NCBI GenBank assembly: GCA_029747015.1
Contig: JAKOGI010002785.1
Span: 1 to 64,000, forward strand
Reading direction: 5' to 3'
DNA: 64,000 bases
Origin: Carnegiea gigantea
Taxonomy: Eukaryota > Streptophyta > Magnoliopsida > Caryophyllales > Cactaceae
Position 1 is the stretch's first letter. Each line of letters opens with the position of its first letter. The position numbers were made by a program, and so were the translations under genes. The notes below the pieces were generated by a model, which had not been told where the DNA came from, searched no databases, and saw nothing but the letters and a program-made list of their open reading frames with translations. Below are positions 1-11,336 of this stretch, one piece after another.

Positions 1-385
1 GATGTATGTGTGGGTGGTAAGTGATCCAAATTACCAAATCAAACTCAAACTCAAAAACAAACCAAAGTGAAAAGAGAAATGAAAGATGGATGGAATGGAA
101 GAAGATCTTCAACACACAAAAAAAAGGATAGAACAAGATCTTACAATTGAGATAATCCTTCACGGAGCCACTCAATGGCTTGATCTTGGGCTAATTCTCT
201 TGTCTTAACCAAGGAATCACTCCAATGGAGAAGATAGAGAACCTAGAACACCACTTAAATTTGCCACAATTCAAGATATAGAACTAGGAATTTTAGATGC
301 ACTTTTGAGAAACACACTCAAAGTACTTGTATTGCTTTTGGGAATCTTATACAATCTGAATGACAAGCATCACACGCCCCTCCCC

Positions 386-392
386 TTTTATA
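386..392 (-). promoter_or_regulatory. TATA box of F1b LTR (TATAAAA)
   Basis: Minus-strand TATAAAAGGGGAGG lies ~940 bp into the LTR. The same site recurs at 2823-2829, 5260-5266 and 7675-7681 in the other copies, so it is the likely RNA polymerase II promoter of the family. Confidence 0.55.
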
Positions 393-989
393 AGCTCAGC
401 AAAAGACAATCAAAAGACTCAATAACTCCTAACAATTAAAACTAGCTAATGAAAAGTCTAAGTAAAATGAAAAGACTCATCATAAAAGGGGTGGGGGAGG
501 TTACAAGGAATATTCTAGGATTTCTATCAGCTGATTATCTCCATCTAGAAGCCTCCAAAACGTGCACAATATCAGCCACACAATCACATGTAACCGAAGA
601 CTCTTCATATTCCCAGAATTAATCCTTGCAGCTGCTTCAACTTCAACAGAGTATATATTCCAGAATACTCTGCCAAATCACGCGTTCTTGGGCTTGATAG
701 AACGCCCTGGAAGTCTAGTTTCCAGAATGGGCTCATTTGCTTAATTTGGATAAGCGGTGTAAAAGTTATGGCCCAAACAATGCACCTATCTCAGACTGGA
801 CTTGATCAGAATAACGTATCTTCGAGTGATATTTTGCCCAATCAAATGACGCCCAAATTAAACAAACTTGGGATTATTTTAAAGCTGAAATCTTAAGCTT
901 CCAAACATATGAGCCCTCAAGTTGTGGGTCTACTCGAGCTTGTCCAAAAGCTGCCATAGAAATTACCTTCCGCAGGGACGAGTCGGGCA

Positions 990-2329
990 CTAATTCTTCC
1001 GGAAGGAATAAAACTTTTCTACAGAGTTTTGCCACGTCTTTGACTTCTTGAAGCTTGATTGGGTCTTCCTTGGGCTGGGCTTAATGGGCTTTGGGCCGTT
1101 CATGATGGTCTCCATCATTGAAATGCAAGGTACTCTTGATCCCCATTTGGAAAACCCGTTTGGAAAAGGCACTTTGAACTTCAAATAAAACTCCATAAAG
1201 TGTCTTTTGTCATGAAATTCAAATATTGGAACCAAAGAAGGGCCTTGCCATGCATGAATTTGTATGGAGCTTACCTCCCATGAAGTTGAGTTGAAAGAAT
1301 GAAAATGATACCCTTGAAAATATACATCAACCCCTCTCTCTTCGAAAAGAATTGTCCTCAATTCTTGTTGTGAATGAGGGCATTCTTCTTGACTCAAGAG
1401 TTCCTCAATTCCTTCGACAACCCCACATAGCTCCAAATCGGACACTTGGAGTTTTTCAATTTCAAGCTCATCAAATCTTGGAGGTAGGTCACAATTCACC
1501 TCATGGTTTTCATGACATCCTTCTTTAAAGATCAAGGGTTCTCCATGTTCGCCTTCCATATCTATCCCTGTTGGTTGCCCCTCAGTTGTGTTTCCCATTT
1601 GCCCCCCATGGTTATAAGTTCGGCTAGTTCAGGTTCTAATTGTGGGGATAATGGAGCAATAAAATTGTCATAACAAGGATCAAAGTGAGCAACACATGCT
1701 ATTCCCTTATGTAAATGGTGATCTAGCACAAGTGGCGATGGACATGAATAGTCTTCTTGTCCCTCAAGTTCAAAGGTCTCATCATCACCCCGGTTATCAA
1801 AAACAGGAGGTAGGTCAACTAGGCTTGAAGCTTCCTCCCCAAGGATCTTTTCATCTTTGTAGGGGTTAGGTTTCTCCAAACAAAGGAAGGAAGTAGAGTT
1901 AGAGATACAAGCACTTATGGGATTCCCGTTGTTGAAATGGAGGTTTTTAGAAGAGGATTTAAAGTCGTTTACCTCAAAGGAAAGAAAAGGACGCTTGTGT
2001 AAGTAAGAGGTTGGAGCGAAAGTATCCATTAATTTACCTCTTAACTTAACCCATGTTGTGATCTTACTTTTCCCTTTCTTCTTCCTCTTATACTTGTACT
2101 TTTCCCACCATTCAAGTGCATGGCCTCGGAGCTTCTTGATAACCCCCTTAAACTTCTCGTGCTCTTCAATGTTGTAGCCAGCAAAGACTTGGTCCACCTT
2201 GGAAATCCAGCAAGGAAAATCTTCCCTTTGGCCGCGAAACTTTGGAGGTTCAAGGACGACCAACTCCTTCTCAATCAAAGCTATCTCTTTTCTAACGTTC
2301 TCAATTCTAACGTTCTCAAAAGAAATCAT
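990..2329 (-). pseudogene. F1b Gag-like protein, copy 1 (frameshifted)
   Basis: The frame starts at ATG 2329, about 105 nt after the primer-binding site. The first 100 residues resemble the Ty3 Gag core: FPCWISKVDQVF, then RGHALEWWEKYKYK and FAPTSYLHK correspond to the [17 protein letters not shown] and FLPSHYLQ blocks of autonomous Gag proteins here. An acidic linker follows with two DLPP-x-FD motifs; there is no CCHC knuckle and no DGGSC. The frame breaks near 1598: copies 2 and 3 read GGQMGNTTEGQ without a break, while copy 1 lacks one T before the C-run. The remainder (1598-990) is open and enters the LTR. The presumed role is capsid formation or packaging of its own RNA, which is inference. 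It is not a host gene because all copies are LTR-bounded. Confidence 0.75.
1118..1329 (-). repeat. U3-edge module of F1b LTR (also 3555-3766, 5991-6202, 8408-8619)
   Basis: This is about 212 bp between the true LTR start (TGATGTATATTTTC) and an internal relic start (TGATGGAGACC) that is the first base of the LTR in F1. It is about 90% identical by eye to 40554-40767 in the F6 solo LTR. It codes a conserved peptide including FHSFNSTSWEVSS. It is placed in the LTR because the purine tract lies outside it and because the F6 homologue has a TSD exactly at its edge. Confidence 0.75.
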
Positions 2330-2422
2330 GATGGATGAACGCTTAATGGTTCTTCAAGGGTTGGTTGTGTTTTTGGCTTGGGGGATGTGTTTGGGTGCGA
2401 TGTGGGTCACTTAAAAACCTTG

Positions 2423-2434
2423 GCTCTGATACCA
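2423..2434 (-). other. Primer-binding site (tRNA-iMet), F1b copy 1
   Basis: Minus strand TGGTATCAGAGC, two bases after the LTR terminus CATCA; it complements the plant initiator-Met tRNA 3' end. Confidence 0.85.
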
Positions 2435-2436
2435 AT

Positions 2437-3766
2437 TGATGTATGTGTGGGTGGTAAGTGATCCAAATCACCAAATCAAACTCAAACTCAAAAACAAACC
2501 AAAGTGAAAAGAGAAATGAAAGATGGATGGATTGGAAGAAGATCTTCAACACACAAAAAAAGGATAGAACAAGATCTTGCAATTGAGATAATCCTTCGCG
2601 GAGCCACTCAATGGCTTGATCTTGGGCTAATTTCCTTGTCTTAACCAAGGAATCACTCCAATGGAGAAGATAGAGAACCTAGAACACCACTTGAATTTGC
2701 CACAATTCAAGATATAGAACTAGGAATTTTAGATGCATTTTTGAGAAACACACTCAAAGTACTTGTATTGCTTTTCGGAATTGGAGTACAAGCTGAATGA
2801 CAAGCATCACACGCCCCTCCCCTTTTATAAGCTCAGCAAAAGACAACCAAAAGACTCAATAACTCCTAACAATTAAAACTAGCTAATGAAAAGTCTAAGT
2901 AAAATGAAAAGACTCCTCATAAAAGGGGTGGGGGAGGTTACAAGGAATATTCTAGGATTTCTACAGCTGATTATTCCCATTTAGAAGCATCTAAAACGTG
3001 CACAATATCAGCCACACAATCACATGTAACCGAAGACTCTTCATATTCCCAGAATTAATCCTTGCAGCTGCTTCAACTTCAATAGAGTATATCTTCCAGA
3101 ATACTCGGCCACATCATGCGTTCTTAGGCTTGATAGAAATCCCTGGAAGTCTATTTTCCAGAATGGGCTCATTTGCTCAATTTGGATAAGCGGTGTAAAA
3201 GCTATGGCCCAAACAATGCACCTACCTTAGACTAGACTGGATCAGAATAACGTATCTTTGAGTGATATTTTGCCCAATCAAATGACGTCCAAATTAAACA
3301 AACTTGGGCTTATTTTAAAGCTGAAATCTTAAGCTTCCAAAGCATATGAGCCCTCAAGTTGTGGGTCTACTCGAGCTTGTCCAAAAGTTGCCACAACAAT
3401 TACCTTCCGCAGGGACGAATCAGGCACTAATTCTTCCGAAAGGAATAAAACTTTTCTACAGAGTTTTGCTACATCTTTGACTTCTTGAAGCTTGATTGGG
3501 TCTTCCTTAGGCTGGGCTTGATGGTCTTTGGGCCGTTCATGATGGTCTCCATCATTGAAATACAAGGTACTCTTGATCCCCATTTGGAAAACCCGTTTGG
3601 AAAAGGCACTTTGACGTTCAAATAGAACTCCATAAAGTGTCTTTTGTCACGAAATTCAAATATTGAAACCAAAGAGGAGCCTTGCCATGCATGAACTTGT
3701 TTGAAACTTGCCTCCCTTGAAGTTGAGTTTAAAGAATAAAAATGATCCCCTTGAAAATATACATCA
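2437..3766 (-). repeat. F1b LTR, copy 2 (1330 bp)
   Basis: A complete LTR with TG..CA ends, shared as the 3' LTR of the next internal and the 5' LTR of the previous one. The purine tract lies at 3767-3780 and the TATA box at 2823-2829. Confidence 0.87.
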
Positions 3767-4767
3767 ATCCCTCTCTCTTCGAAAAGAATTGTCCTCAATT
3801 CTTGTTGTGAATGAGGGCATTCTTCTTGACTCAAGAGTTCCTCAATTCCTTCGACAACCCCACGTAGCTCCAAATCGGACACTTGGAGTTCTTCAATTTC
3901 AAGCTCATCAAATCTTAGAGGTAGGTCACAATTCACCTCATGGTTTTCATGACATCCTTCTTTAAAGATCAAGGGTTCTCCATATTCGCCTTCCTTATCT
4001 ATCCCTGTTGGTTGCCCCTCAGTTGTGTTTCCCATTTGTCCCCCCATGGTTATAAGTTCGGCTAGTTCAGGTTCTAATTGTGGGGATAATGGAGCAATGA
4101 AATTGTCATAACAAGGATCAAAGTGAGCAACACATGCTATTCCCTTATGTAAATGGTGATCTAGCACAAGTGGCGAAGGACATGAATAGTCTTCTTATCC
4201 CTCGAGTTCAAAGGTCTCATCATCACCATGGTTATCAAAAACAGGAGGTAGGTCAACTAGGCTTGAAGCTTCCTCCCCAAGGATCTTTTCATCTTTGTAG
4301 GGGTTAGGTTTCTCCAAACAAAGGAAGGAAGTAGATTTAGAGATACAAGCACTTATGGGATTCCCCTTGTTGAAATGGAGGTTTTTAGAAGAGGATTTAA
4401 AGTCATTTACCTCAAAGGAAAGAAAAGGATGCTTGTGTAAGTAAGAGGTTGGAGCGAAAGTATCCATTAATTTACCTCTTAACTTAACCCATGTTGTGAT
4501 CTGACTTTTTCCTCTCTTCTTCCTCTTATACTTGTACTTTTCCCACCATTCAAGCGCATGGCCTCGGAGCTTCTTGATAACCACCTTAAACTTCTCGTGC
4601 TCTTCAATGTTGTAGAGAGCAAAGACTTGGTCCACCTTGGAAATCCAGCAAGGAAAATCTTCCCTTTGGCCGCGAAACTTTGGACTTTCAAGGACGACCA
4701 ACTCCTTCTCAATCAAAGCTATCTCTTTTCTAACGTTCTCAATTCTAACGTTCTCAAAAGAAATCAT
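3469..4767 (-). pseudogene. F1b Gag-like protein, copy 2 (one nonsense codon)
   Basis: The ATG at 4767 opens the same protein as in copies 1 and 3 (MISFENVRIENVRKEIALIE). The frame is continuous to 3469 except for a stop at 4195-4197, where copies 1 and 3 have Gln in LEGQEDYSC. The Gag core occupies residues ~30-110, followed by acidic linker motifs (DLPPVFDN, DLPLRFDE) and an LTR-encoded tail that starts at YFQG. The tail ends early (FKKSKM) because of a second change relative to copies 1 and 3. The lesion is private to this copy, so the family was coding when it spread. The autonomous Gag zinc knuckle is absent. Confidence 0.78.
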
Positions 4768-4860
4768 GATGGATGAACGCTTAATGGTTCTTCATGGGTT
4801 GGTTGTGTGTTTGGCTTGGGGGATGTGTTTGGGTGTGATGTGGGTCACTTAAAAACCTTG

Positions 4861-4872
4861 GCTCTGATACCA
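4861..4872 (-). other. Primer-binding site (tRNA-iMet), F1b copy 2
   Basis: Minus strand TGGTATCAGAGC, next to the LTR starting at 4875. Confidence 0.85.
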
Positions 4873-4874
4873 AT

Positions 4875-6202
4875 TGATGTATGTGTGGGGGGTAAGTGAT
4901 CCAAATCACCAAATCAAACTCAAACTCAAAAACAAACCAAAGTGAAAAGAGAAATGAAAGATGGATGGAATGGAAGAAGATCTTCAACACACAAAAAAAG
5001 GATAGAACAAGATCTTGCAGTTGAGATAATCCTTCACGGAGCCACTCAATGGCTTGATCTTGGGCTAATTCTCTTGTCTTAACCGAGGAATCACTCCAAT
5101 GGAAAAGATAGAGAACCTAGAATACCACTTGAATTTGCCACAATTCAAGATATAGAACTAGGAATTTTAGATGCACTTTTGAGAAACACACTCAAAGTAC
5201 TTGTTTTGCTTTTGGAATTGGAGTACAAGCTGAATGACAAGCATCACACGCCCCGCCCCTTTTATAAGCTCAGCAAAAGACAACCAAAACACTCAATAAC
5301 TCCTAACAATTAAAACTAGCTAATGAAAAGTCTAAGTAAAATGAAAAGACTCATCATAAAAGGGGTGGGGGAGGTTATAAGGAATATTCTAGGATTTCTC
5401 AGCTGAATATCTCCATCTAGAAGCCTCCAAAATGTGCACAATATCAGCCACACAAATACATGTAACCGAAGACTCTTCATTTTTCCAGAATTAATCCTTG
5501 CAGCTGCCTCAACTTCAACAGAGCATAACTTCCAGAATACTCGGCCAAATCACGCGTTCTTGGGCTTGTTAGAAAGCCCTGGAAGTCTATTTTCCAGAAT
5601 GGGCTCATTTGCTCAATTTGGATAAGCGGTGTAAAAGTTATGGCCCAAACAATGCACCCATCTCAGACTAGACTGGATCAAAATAACGTATCTTTGAGTG
5701 ATATTTTGCCCAATCAAATGACGTCCAAATTAAACAAACTTGGGCTTACTTTAAAGCTGAAATCTTAAGATTCCAAAGCATATGGGCTCTCAAGTTGTGG
5801 GTCTACTTGAGCTTGTCCAAAAGTTACCACAGAAATTACCTTCCGCAGGGACGAATCGGGCGCTAATTCTTCCGGAAGGAATAAAATTTTTCTACAGAGT
5901 TTTGCCACGTCTTTGACTTCTTGAAGCTTGATTGGGTCTTCCTTGGGCTGGGCTTGATGGTCTTTGGGCCGTTCATGATGGTCTCCATCATTGAAATACA
6001 AGGTACTCTTGATCCCCATTTGGAAAACCCGTTTGAAAAAGGCACTTTGAAGTTCAAATAAAACTCCATAAAGTGTCTTTTGTCATGAAATTCAAATATT
6101 GGAACCAAAGAAGGGCCCTGCCATGCATGAATTTGTATGGAGCTTACCTCCCATGAAGTTGAGTTGAAAGAATGAAAATGATACCCTTGAAAATATACAT
6201 CA
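4875..6202 (-). repeat. F1b LTR, copy 3 (1328 bp)
   Basis: TG..CA ends; purine tract 6203-6216; TATA box 5260-5266. Its pol-tail relic frame (6019-5765) is open. Confidence 0.87.
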
Positions 6203-7188
6203 ATCCCTCTCTCTTTGAAAAGAATTGTCCTCAATTCTTGTTGTGAATGAGGCCATTCTTCTGGAAGCAAGAGTTGCTTAAATTCTTCAACAACCCAACA
6301 AGGTTTTAACTCGGGCACTTCGAGTTCTTCAATTTCAAGCTCATCAAATCTTGGAGGTCGGTCACAATTCACCTCATGGTTTTCATGACATCCTTCTTTA
6401 AAAATCAAGGGTTCTCCATGTTCGCCTTCCTTATCTATCCCTGTTGGTTGCCCCTCAGTTGTGTTTCCCATTTGTCCCCCCATGGTTATAAGTTCGGCTA
6501 GTTTAGGTTCTAATTGTGGGGATAATGGAGCACTGAAATTGTCATAACAAGGATCAAAGTGAGCAACACATGCTATTCCCTTATGTAAATGGTGATCTAG
6601 CATAAGTGGCGAAGGACATGAATAGTCTTCTTGTCCCTCAAGTTCAAAGGTCTCATCATCACCATGGTTATCAAAAACAGAAGGTAGGTCAACTAGGCTT
6701 GAAGCTTCCTCCCCAAGGATCTTTTCATCTTTGTTGGGGTTAGGTTTCTCCAAACAAAGGAAGGAAGTAGAGTTAGATATACAAGCACTCATGGGACTCC
6801 CCTTGTTGAAAGGGATGCCTTTAGAAGAGGAATTAAAGCCATTTCCCTCAAAGGTAAGAAAAAGATGCTTCTGTAAGTAAGAGGTTGGAGCAAAAGCATA
6901 CTTTAGTTTACCTCTAAACTTATCCCATGTTCTGATCTTACTTTTTCCTCTCTTCTTCCTCTTATACTTGTACTTTTCCTACCATTCAAGCGCATGGCCT
7001 CGGAGCTTCTTGATAACCACCTTAAACTTCTCTTGCTCTTCAATGTTGTAGCGAGCAAAGACTTGGTCCACCTTGGAAATCCAGCAAGGAAAATCTTCTT
7101 TTTGGTCACGAAACTTTGGAGTTTCAAGGATGACCATCTCCTTTTCAATCAAAGCAATCTCTTTTCTCAAGTTCCCAAGAGAAATCAT
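5863..7188 (-). pseudogene. F1b Gag-like protein, copy 3 (one nonsense codon)
   Basis: The ATG at 7188 gives MISLGNLRKEIALIEKE; relative to copies 1 and 2 a short N-terminal repeat (NVRIENVR) is missing. A stop at 6979-6981 replaces the second Trp of the ALEWW motif in the Gag core. Downstream the frame is open for 309 codons from 6792, through the acidic linker and the LTR-encoded FHSFNSTSWEV tail to 5863. This copy best shows that the linker and the LTR tail form one frame. The protein lacks any enzymatic domain, so it needs reverse transcriptase and integrase from another element, most plausibly F1, whose LTR is homologous. Confidence 0.78.
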
Positions 7189-7290
7189 GATGGATGAATG
7201 CTTAAGGGTTCTTTGTGGGTTGGTTGTGTGTTTGGCTTAGGGGATGTGTTTGGGTTTGGATGCTTGGTCAAGAGGGCAACCTTAGCCTAG

Positions 7291-7302
7291 GCTCTGATAC
7301 CA
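7291..7302 (-). other. Primer-binding site (tRNA-iMet), F1b copy 3
   Basis: Minus strand TGGTATCAGAGC, adjoining the LTR at 7305. Confidence 0.85.
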
Positions 7303-7304
7303 AT

Positions 7305-8619
7305 TGATGTATGTGTGGGTGGTAAGTGATCCAAATCAAACTCAAATCAAACTTAAGCAAAATGAATAGAGAGAAAGATGGGGAAGATAAAGAATATCAC
7401 CAAACAGGATAGAGATGGATAGTGCAAGACTTTGTGTATGAGATAATCCTTCCGGAGCCACTCACACCTTGGTCTTGGGCTAATTCCCTTCACTCTTCTG
7501 AGAAATCACTCCAAAGAAAAGAAGGAGAACCTAGAACACCACTTGAATTAGCCAAATTCAAGATATAGAACTAGGAATTTTTGAGACACAAATGAGAATC
7601 ACTCTCAAGGGTGCTTGTATTACTTTGGAAATCTCTTACAATGCTGAATGATTAGCTTCACACGCCCCTCCCCTTTTTATAGACTCAGCAAAAGACAATC
7701 AAAGGACTTAAATAACTCCTAACAATTAAAACTAGCTAATGAAAAGTCTAAGAAAAATGAAAAGACTCATCAAAAAAGGGGTGGGGGAGGTTACAAGGAA
7801 TATTCTAGGATTTTTGCAGCTGATTACATCAATCTAGAAGCATATAAAACGTGCACAATATCAGCCACACAAGTATATGTAACCGAAGACTCTTCATATT
7901 CCCAGCATTAATCCTTGCAACTGCCTCAACTTCAACAGAGCATAACTTCCAGAATACTCGGCCAAATCACGCGTTCTTGGGCTTGATAGAAAGCCCTGGA
8001 AGTCTAGTTTCCAGAATGGGCTCATTTGCTCAATTTGGATAAGCGGTTTAAAAGTTATGGCCCAAACAATGCACCTATCTCAGACTGAACTGGATCAGAA
8101 TAACGTATCTTTGAGTGATATTTTGCCCAATCAAATGACGTCCAAATTAAACAAACTTGGGCTTATTTTAAAGCTGAAATCTTAAGCTTCCAAAGCATAT
8201 GAGCCCTCAAGTTGTGGGTCTACTCGAGCTTGTCCAAAAGTTGCCACAGAAATTACCTTCCGCAGGGACGAATCGGTCACTAATTCTTCCGGAAGGAATA
8301 AAACTTTTCTACAGAGTTTTGCCACGTCTTTGACTTCTTGAAGCTTGATTGGGTCTTCCTTGGGCTGGGCTTGATAGTCTTTGGGCCGTTCATGATGGTC
8401 TCCATCATTGAAATGCAAGGTACTCTTGATCCCCATTTGGAAAACCCGTTTGAAAAAGGCACTTTGAAGTTCAAATAAAACTCCATAAAGTGTCTTTTGT
8501 CATGAAATTCAAATATTGGAATCAAAGAAGGGCCTTGCCATGCATGAATTTGTATGGAGCTTACCTCCCATGAAGTTGAGTTGAAAGAATGAAAATGATA
8601 CCCTTGAACATACACATCA
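7305..8619 (-). repeat. F1b LTR, copy 4 (1315 bp), outer right end of array
   Basis: This is the most diverged copy, with small indels in the R/U5 part. It ends at CATCA (8619) and is followed directly by F1 gag sequence rather than by the purine tract. That shows the LTR boundary lies here and not at the inner TGATGGAGACC. Confidence 0.85.
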
Positions 8620-11336
8620 GTCATCTAGTGAAGAGGACGAGGGAGGAAGACCATTCCGACCTAGTGGAGGTGGCAACCTTGACTTCAAAGTCGACATACT
8701 CGAGCATGAAGGCCACCTAGACCCCGATGAGTTCTTAGATTGGCTTCGAACTGTTGAGAGGGTGTTCGACTACAAGGACATCCCGGATGAGAAAAAGGTA
8801 AAACTTGTAGCCCTTAAGCTTCGCAAATATGCTTCAATTTGGTGGGCCAACTTAGTGGCCAAAAGGGCAAGGAAGGGAAAGGGGAAAATCCAAACTTGGG
8901 CACAAATGAGGGATAAACTAAGGGCCAAATTTCTACCCACCCATTACCTTCATGACAACTACCTCAAACTCCATAACCTCAAACAAGGTACCAAGAGTGT
9001 GGAAGAGTATACTAGGAAGTTCGAACAACTCCTCTTGAAATGTGATTTAAGGGAAGATGAGAGTCAAACCCTTGTGAGGTATTTGAGTGGATTGGATGAA
9101 CAAATTGCCCATGTCATTGAGCTACACCCGTACTCTTCTCTTGATGAGCTTAGTTCCCTAGCACACAAAGTGGAACAACACTGTAAGGCTAAAGGGAAGG
9201 GGATCCTGTCCAAACCCCCTCCCCCTACTCGGTCTTACCCCTTTCAAAGACCCCCAAACACAAATCCCAAACCTCAAGTTCCACCACCCCCACGGCCAAA
9301 CCCCTCAAATGCCCAAAATACACCTCAACGAAACCCCCCCAAGCCGGAAGAGAGAAGGAGGTGTTTTCGGTGTCAAGGGTTAGGGCACATTGCCTCCGAG
9401 TGCCCAAATAAGAGAGTTGTCACCTTGGCCGAATTTCAAGCTTCCTTTGAGGAGTTTAATGAGGAGAATGAAACAGAGGGGGAGCAAGTACCGAATGAAT
9501 CCCTAGAAGAAGTGAAAGAGGGTCCGGATGAAGGAGAACTCTTGGTCATTCGAAGGGCCTTAAGTGGTCTAGCTTCCCAAGATGAGCTTGAACAAAGAGA
9601 GTCCATCTTCCATACAAGGTGCACCATAGGAGGCAAGGTGTGCTCCCTTATCATTGATGGGGGAAGTTGTGCAATGTGGCTTCGCAATCTATGGTGGACA
9701 AACTCAAGCTCTCGGTGACTCCCCATCCAAAGCCATATACTATCCAATGGCTCAATCAAAGCAAAGGTTTGCAAATCTCTTCCCGGTGCCTCTTGTCCTT
9801 AAGCATTGGGAAAGCTTATAAAGATGAGATTTGGTGTGACATTGTTCCCATGGATGCGTGTCATGTCTTGTTGGGTCGCCCTTGGCTCTTTGATAGAAGG
9901 GTCATGCATGATGGCCGTATGAATACCTACACCTTCACCCAGAACCACAAAAAGATCACCCTAACTCCCCTCAAATCAACCACCCCCTCCAGGCCCAAGG
10001 AAAACCCACAAAGAGATGTCTTTCTCACTACCCTCCTCAAATCCCAAATGCATGAGTTTGCACCCTATAAAGAGTGGATATTGCTAGGCCATGAACCGGC
10101 CTTAACCTCGGTCACCCACCACCCCATGCTTGTACCCCTCCTACACACCTTTCAACATGTCTGCCCTCAAGAGATACCTTATGGCTTGCCACCCAAACGG
10201 TCCATCCAACACAAAATTGACCTTGTGGCCGGTTCCACTCTCCCAAATAAATCGGCCTATAGGATGAACCCTCAAGAAACTCAAGAAGTCCTACGTCAAG
10301 TTGATGATCTCCTAGCTAAGGGTCTAATCCGTGAGAGCTTAAGCCCCTGTGCCGTCCCGGCCCTACTTGTGCCAAAGAAAGATGGAAGTATGAGAATGTG
10401 TGTTGATAGTAGAGCTATCAACAAGATCACCATTAAGTACCGGTACCCTATCCCAAGGTTGGAGGATTTGCTTGATGAGCTTCATGGAGCCACTATCTTC
10501 TCCAAAATCGACCTTAGAAGTGGCTATTATCAAATCCGGATTTTTGAAGGGGATGAATGGAAGACGGCCTTCAAGACCAAGGGAGGCCTATATGAGTGGT
10601 TGGTCATGCCATTTGGCTTGACTAATGCACCAAGCACTTTCATGAGACTTATGAATGAGGTGCTTAGGCAGGTCATAGGCAAGTTTGTTGTCGTCTATTT
10701 CGATGACATTCTTGTGTATAGCCGGGATGAGCAAGAGCATGCAAGCCACCTTCACCAAGTCTTGAGCATTTTGGCTCAAGAAAAGCTCTATGGTAATCTT
10801 GAGAAATGTCATTTCTTCACCCCCCAAGTTATCTTCTTGGGTTATGTGGTTTCGACTCAAGGCATCCATGTTGATGAAGACAAGGTCAAGGCCATCCGTG
10901 AGTGGCCGACTCCCGCCTCGATACAACAAGTCCGAAGCTTCCATGGTTTGGCTTCCTTTTATAGGAGATTTGTGAAGGATTTTAGCTCTATTGTCGCTCC
11001 CATGACCGAGGTCATCAAGGGAAAGACCTTTGAGTGGAATGAACAAGCCCAATTGGCCTTTGAGGAAATCAAGAGGAGGCTCACAAGTGCTCCTATCCTA
11101 GCACTACCAAGCTTCTCCAAGGTCTTTGAGGTGGAGTGTGATGCCTCCGGAGTGGGCATCGGGGCTGTTTTATCTCAAGAAAAACGGCCCATTGCGTTCT
11201 TTAGTGAGAAGTTGAATGACGCCAAGAAGAAGTACTCCACCTATGATAAAGAGTTCTATGCAATAGTTCGAGCTTTGGAACATTAGAGGCACTATCTAGT
11301 AGGGGCCGAATTCATTTTACATTCGGACCATGAAGC
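8620..11336 (+). pseudogene. F1 copy A gag-pol fragment: Gag, protease, RT, half of RNase H
   Basis: The frame is open from the F1b insertion point (8621, SSSEEDEGG) through the Gag core, a Pro-rich linker and a CCHC knuckle ([14 protein letters not shown], ~9361-9403). A one-base loss in the DGGSCANVAS motif near 9672 shifts the frame at the protease. The second frame (to 11286) runs through RT, with [28 protein letters not shown] (~10696) and LGYVVSTQG, into RNase H ([11 protein letters not shown], ~11132). It stops where Trp is expected after ALEH. RNase H is then cut at 11336 and joined directly to the 3' LTR, removing all of integrase. The 5' end of gag is missing because of the nested F1b array. 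The copy cannot transpose on its own. Confidence 0.85.

Larger units (their letters stand above)
1..1329 (-). repeat. F1b LTR, copy 1 (lacks terminal T at window edge)
   Basis: The expected length is 1330 bp; the first T of the TG terminus lies outside the window. Minus-strand U3 begins at 1329 with TGATGTATATTTTC, directly after the purine tract at 1330-1344. The termini TGATGTAT/ATACATCA are inverted repeats. A TATA box is at 386-392. Positions 1118-1329 are the extra U3 module absent from F1 LTRs. Confidence 0.85.
1..8619 (-). mobile_element. F1b tandem array: Gag-only non-autonomous LTR retrotransposon, 4 LTRs and 3 internals
   Basis: Four direct LTR copies (starts at 1, 2437, 4875, 7305) alternate with three ~1.1-kb internal regions, with a repeat period of 2430-2438 bp. 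The window opens one base inside the first LTR. Each LTR is followed on the minus strand by an initiator-Met primer-binding site and each internal ends in a purine tract (AGAGAGAGGG). Internals carry only a Gag-like frame; there is no protease, RT or integrase. The array ends cleanly at the LTR terminus 8619, after which the sequence is plus-strand F1 gag, so the array sits inside F1 copy A. The right TSD would be GTCAT (8620-8624); its partner lies left of the window. Shared LTRs point to unequal LTR-LTR recombination. Confidence 0.88.

Noticed and set aside
1118..1329. F1b LTR ending at the inner TGATGGAGACC (1118-bp LTR)
   Set aside because: No purine tract lies next to it; the array's outer right end at 8619, the purine tract at 1330-1344 and the F6 TSD all place the boundary 212 bp further out.
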